Origin: Prosthecodimorpha hirschii
GTDB lineage: Bacteria > Pseudomonadota > Alphaproteobacteria > Rhizobiales > Ancalomicrobiaceae
Direction of reading: 5' to 3'
DNA: 64,000 nucleotides
Assembly (NCBI RefSeq): GCF_001305515.1
Contig: NZ_LJYW01000001.1
Coordinates: forward strand, 2,031,382-2,095,381
Shown: positions 60,974 through 64,000 of the stretch, piece by piece
Layout of the letters: the number at the start of each line of letters is the position of its first letter
Numbering within the stretch: the stretch's first letter is position 1
Program-made: the position numbers and the translations under genes
The notes under the pieces: generated by a model
Seen by the model: only the letters and a program-made list of their open reading frames with translations
What the model was told of the DNA's origin: nothing
The model's database searches: none

Positions 60974-62368
60974 ATGAGGATCCTCGATATCGGCCTGACC
61001 GATCCGGTCGCGGCGGCTCTCAGCCTCGCCGGTCTTCCGGGCCTCTGCGTCCTGGAAAGCGCCATGCGCGACCCCGCGCTCGGACGCTTCTCGTCGGTCG
61101 CGGCCGATCCGTTCGGGGTCTTCACGGTCGTCGGCGGCACCGCCTTCTGGAACGGCGTCGCGCTCGAAGGCGATCCCCTGGAGGCGCTCGGCGCCCGCCT
61201 CGCGCTCTATCCGCAGGGCACGGTGCCGGGTCCGGGGCCGTTCCAGGGCGGCGCGGCCGGCTATCTCGGCTACGAACTCGGCCGGGCGCTCGAAAGCCTG
61301 CCCGAACCGGCCGTGCCGGAGTCGGCGATCCCCGACATGCGGCTCGGCTTCTACGACGTGGTCGTCTCCTTCGACCACGTCACCGGGCGCACCGCGATCG
61401 TCTCGACCGGCTGGCCCGAGCAGGACCCGGAGGCCCGCGCCGCCCGGGCCGAGGCGCGCGCCGCCGATTTCGCCGCCCGATTGGCCCGGCCGGGAGCGCC
61501 ACCAGTAGGCCCCGGCGCGGCGACGCTCGCCTGGACGTCGAACTTCACCCGCGCCGACTACGAGACGGCGGTCGCCCGCGTGGTCGAATGGATCCGCGCC
61601 GGCGACATCTTCCAAGCCAATCTGGCGCAACGCTTCGCCGCCCGCCTGCCCGCGGACTTCGACCCGCTCGCCTTCTATCTGCGTCTCAGGCACGTCAACC
61701 CGGCGACCTTCGCGGCCTATCTCGATTGCGACGGCTTCGCGGTCGCCTCCTCCTCGCCCGAACGCTTCGTCCGGCTGGCCGACGGCGAAGTCGAGGCGCG
61801 GCCGATCAAGGGCACGGCGAAGCGCTCGCCGGACGCCCATGAGGACGCCGCGCGCGCGACCGAACTGATGGCCTCGGCCAAGGATCGCGCCGAAAACGTG
61901 ATGATCGTCGACCTGCTGCGCAACGACCTGTCGCGCGTCTGCCGGGCCGAGAGCGTCGAGGTGCCGGTGCTGTGCGGCCTCGAAAGCTATGCCTCGGTGC
62001 ATCATCTGGTCTCGGTCGTGACCGGACGGCTGGAGCCGGGCCTCGGTGCGGTCGACCTGATCCGGGCCAGCTTCCCGGGCGGCTCGATCACCGGGGCGCC
62101 GAAGATCCGCGCCATGGAGATCATCACCGAACTGGAGCGGCACGCGCGCGGCGTCTATTGCGGCGCGATCGGCTGGCTCGGCTTCGACGGTGCCATGGAC
62201 CTCAACATCGCCATCCGCACCGTGACCTTTCGCGGCGGCGAGGCGGTGTTCCATGCCGGCGGCGGCGTGACGCTCCTGAGCGATCCGGCGGCCGAATACG
62301 AGGAGACGCTGGTCAAGGCGGCGCGCATCTTCGCCGCCTTCAAGCCCGATCGGGACGCCCCGGCCTGA
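60974..62368 (+). CDS. pabB: Aminodeoxychorismate synthase component I
   Basis: A 464-residue chorismate-utilising enzyme with AGDIFQANLAQRF, SSSPERFVRLADGEVEARPI, PIKGTAKR (PIKGT signature) and FPGGSITGAPKIRAM. The PIKGT form with Lys marks PabB rather than anthranilate synthase, which has PIAGT. The product, with PabC, is 4-aminobenzoate for folate and for beta-RFAP in H4MPT synthesis. Start 60974 is chosen for the family N-terminus. The short duplication cggcctgaggccgacccggc follows the stop. Confidence 0.93.
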   Translation: MRILDIGLTDPVAAALSLAGLPGLCVLESAMRDPALGRFSSVAADPFGVFTVVGGTAFWNGVALEGDPLEALGARLALYPQGTVPGPGPFQGGAAGYLGYELGRALESLPEPAVPESAIPDMRLGFYDVVVSFDHVTGRTAIVSTGWPEQDPEARAARAEARAADFAARLARPGAPPVGPGAATLAWTSNFTRADYETAVARVVEWIRAGDIFQANLAQRFAARLPADFDPLAFYLRLRHVNPATFAAYLDCDGFAVASSSPERFVRLADGEVEARPIKGTAKRSPDAHEDAARATELMASAKDRAENVMIVDLLRNDLSRVCRAESVEVPVLCGLESYASVHHLVSVVTGRLEPGLGAVDLIRASFPGGSITGAPKIRAMEIITELERHARGVYCGAIGWLGFDGAMDLNIAIRTVTFRGGEAVFHAGGGVTLLSDPAAEYEETLVKAARIFAAFKPDRDAPA

Positions 62369-62486
62369 GGCCGACCCGGCCTGGGGCCGACCCGCGACCG
62401 CAAGGCGACTTGACGGTTCGCGGTCCGCGCCCGACATGATCGGACGATGCGGGGGCGGAACCCGGCGGCGGAGGCATCGGGGTCCC

Positions 62487-63095
62487 GTGATCCTCGTGAT
62501 CGACAATTACGACAGCTTCGTCGCCAATGTGGCGCGCTATTTCCGCGTGCTCGGCGCCGAGACGCGGCTGATGCGCAACGACCGGATCGGGCTCGACGAC
62601 ATCCGCCGGCTCGCCCCCGACGCCATCGTGGTCTCGCCCGGCCCCTGCACGCCGGCCGAAGCTGGCATCTCCAACGCGGCGATCGCGGCGCTCTCGGGCC
62701 AGATCCCGATCCTCGGCGTCTGCCTCGGCCATCAGTGCCTGGGGGCGGTCTGGGGCGAGCGGGTGACGCGCGCGAAGACGCCGATGCATGGCCGCGCCTC
62801 GATGATCACCCATGACGGCACCGGGCTTTTCGCGGGCCTGCCGAACCCGCTCGAGGTCGGCCGCTATCATTCCCTGGTGGTCGAGATCGACCGGCCCGCG
62901 GCCAGTCCGCTGCGGATCACGGCGCGCTCGGACGACGGCGAGATCATGGGCCTCGAACATCACCAGCACCCGACCTGGGGCGTGCAGTTCCACCCCGAAT
63001 CCGTGCTGACCGAAGGCGGTCTGGTGATGTGCGCCAATTTCCTGCGCCTCGCCGCCGACTGGCGCGCCGGCCGTCCCGTCCGGTCGGTCGCGTGA
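62487..63095 (+). CDS. pabA: Aminodeoxychorismate synthase component II
   Basis: A 202-residue class I glutamine amidotransferase with LVIDNYDSFVANVARY, nucleophile Cys in GVCLGHQCLG (about residue 77) and GVQFHPESVLT. It supplies ammonia to PabB. The start is GTG at 62487. It overlaps the aminotransferase gene by GTGA. It might also serve anthranilate synthase, but the context is pabB-pabC. Confidence 0.93.
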   Translation: MILVIDNYDSFVANVARYFRVLGAETRLMRNDRIGLDDIRRLAPDAIVVSPGPCTPAEAGISNAAIAALSGQIPILGVCLGHQCLGAVWGERVTRAKTPMHGRASMITHDGTGLFAGLPNPLEVGRYHSLVVEIDRPAASPLRITARSDDGEIMGLEHHQHPTWGVQFHPESVLTEGGLVMCANFLRLAADWRAGRPVRSVA

Positions 63096-63949
63096 GCGCG
63101 ATCTTCCTCGACGGGCGCCTGGTCGAGCGGGCCGCGATCGATCCCGCCGACCGCGGCTTCCTGCTCGGCGACGGGCTGTTCGACACCGCCACGCTGTTCG
63201 GCGGCCGGGTCTGGCGGCGCGACGACCATCTGGCGCGCCTCGCCGCCGGCGCGGAAGCGATCGGCATTCCGATCGGGCGCGGCGAGATCGAGGCGGCGTT
63301 CGACGCACTGGCACCGCTCGCTCCGGCCGCCGGGGCGGTCATCCGCACCACCCTCACCCGAGGTCCCGGCCCGCGCGGGCTGAAGCCGCCGGCCGACCCG
63401 CGGCCGACGCTCCTGGCGACGCTCGCGCCCTGGAACCCGGACCTGGCGTTCCGCCCGGTCCGCGCCGCGCTGGCCGAGGCGCGCCGCAACGACCGCTCGC
63501 CGACCGGGGCGGTCAAGACGCTCGGCTATCTCGATGCAATCCTGGAGACCGAGCGCGCCGCCCGGCGCGGCTTCGGCGAGGCCATCCTGCTCGACACGGC
63601 CGAGCGCGTGGCCTCCTCGACAATGGCCAATCTGTTCGTCCTGAAGGGGCGGCGGCTGAAGACGCCGCGGCTCGCCGGCGCCGTGCTGCCCGGCATCGTG
63701 CGTGCGCGCGTCCTGGCGCTCGCCCCCCTGCTCGGCCTCGGCGTCGAGGAGGCCGATCTCGGCATCGCCGATCTTGCAAGCGCGGACGGCCTGTTCCTGA
63801 CCAACAGCGTGCGGCTGGTCACACCGGTCGAGGCCTTCGAGGATCGCCGCTACGATCCGGCCGCCTTCGGGCCGGCGCGTCTGGTGCTGGAGATGCTCCG
63901 GGCCGACATCGAGGCCGAATGCGGCGTCACGCTGCCGCTCGGCGGCTGA
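63092..63949 (+). CDS. pabC: Aminodeoxychorismate lyase (class IV PLP aminotransferase)
   Basis: A 285-residue fold-type IV PLP enzyme with DRGFLLGDGLFDT at the start, the PLP lysine in AVKTLGYLDAIL (about residue 147) and SSTMANLFVLKG. Operon position after pabB and pabA makes 4-amino-4-deoxychorismate lyase more likely than a branched-chain or D-amino-acid aminotransferase. GTG start at 63092 overlaps pabA. Confidence 0.88.
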   Translation: MSAIFLDGRLVERAAIDPADRGFLLGDGLFDTATLFGGRVWRRDDHLARLAAGAEAIGIPIGRGEIEAAFDALAPLAPAAGAVIRTTLTRGPGPRGLKPPADPRPTLLATLAPWNPDLAFRPVRAALAEARRNDRSPTGAVKTLGYLDAILETERAARRGFGEAILLDTAERVASSTMANLFVLKGRRLKTPRLAGAVLPGIVRARVLALAPLLGLGVEEADLGIADLASADGLFLTNSVRLVTPVEAFEDRRYDPAAFGPARLVLEMLRADIEAECGVTLPLGG

Positions 63950-64000
63950 CCGAGACTTTGGCCGCCGTCCCGCCCAAGATCACTCGTCTTCCTGATAGAG

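Noticed and set aside
1-64000. tRNA or rRNA genes
   Set aside because: I looked for T-loop-like ggttcgaatcc patterns with acceptor stems and for rRNA-like stretches and found none convincing. A covariance-model scan would be needed to exclude small RNAs.

Overview
The window is GC-rich DNA from an alphaproteobacterial methylotroph, most likely Hyphomicrobiales (Rhizobiales). The evidence is a near-complete tetrahydromethanopterin (H4MPT)/methylofuran formaldehyde-oxidation gene set, a PQQ biosynthesis cluster and a PQQ-associated ABC transporter, together with rhizobial-type small exported proteins and DUF families. The methanol dehydrogenase itself is not in the window. Family names rest on reading motifs and gene context; no database search was run.

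Layout. 0.2-5.6 kb (minus): exported unknowns, then an alcohol/PQQ-associated ABC system (permease, ATPase, beta-propeller, binding protein). 5.8-12.3 kb (plus): a DUF3280/DUF2380 exported protein, a methylofuran/H4MPT biosynthesis operon (mfnB-like, amino-acid-kinase-fold, flavoprotein, DHPS-like, DUF447), an MxaD-like SRPBCC protein and a second beta-propeller. 12.4-19.7 kb: ohrR and ohr flank a minus-strand pqqA-B-C-C'-D-E cluster in which pqqC is duplicated and the second copy has lost three active-site histidines. 20.1-24.8 kb: a secreted metalloprotease with C-terminal repeats and a two-component system. 25.1-37.8 kb (plus, except pcd): fhcBADC, pcd, beta-RFAP synthase, mtdB, ATP-grasp, mch, RimK-like ATP-grasp, CitG-like and fae (with a clear terminator). 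38.0-42.6 kb: a serine protease, twin small exported proteins with a shared upstream motif, and a divergent HisA-like/MfnF-like pair. 42.6-51.0 kb: DUF2339 membrane protein, ispE, MFS transporter, polyprenyl diphosphate synthase, DUF2007 and a TrmN6-like methyltransferase. 51.1-54.0 kb: the most unusual locus, a CesT-like (type III secretion chaperone-fold) gene followed by two tandem paralogues with nearly identical 79-residue N-termini and diverged remainders, plus a duplicated scrap of the chaperone 3' end. 54.4-60.7 kb: ETF-QO, uracil-DNA glycosylase, S49 peptidase and small proteins. 61.0-63.9 kb: pabB-pabA-pabC, which supply 4-aminobenzoate for folate and H4MPT.

How the genes fit together. 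Fae condenses formaldehyde with H4MPT, MtdB oxidises methylene-H4MPT, Mch gives formyl-H4MPT, and FhcABCD transfers the formyl group to methylofuran and hydrolyses it to formate. The Mfn-like, HisA-like, ATP-grasp, RFAP-synthase and Pab proteins probably build the two cofactors. The pqq cluster and the ABC/beta-propeller genes serve the upstream PQQ-dependent alcohol oxidation.

Two further patterns stand out. Short 16-27 bp tandem repeats recur at or just after gene ends, and several operons are tightly packed by 1-14 bp overlaps.
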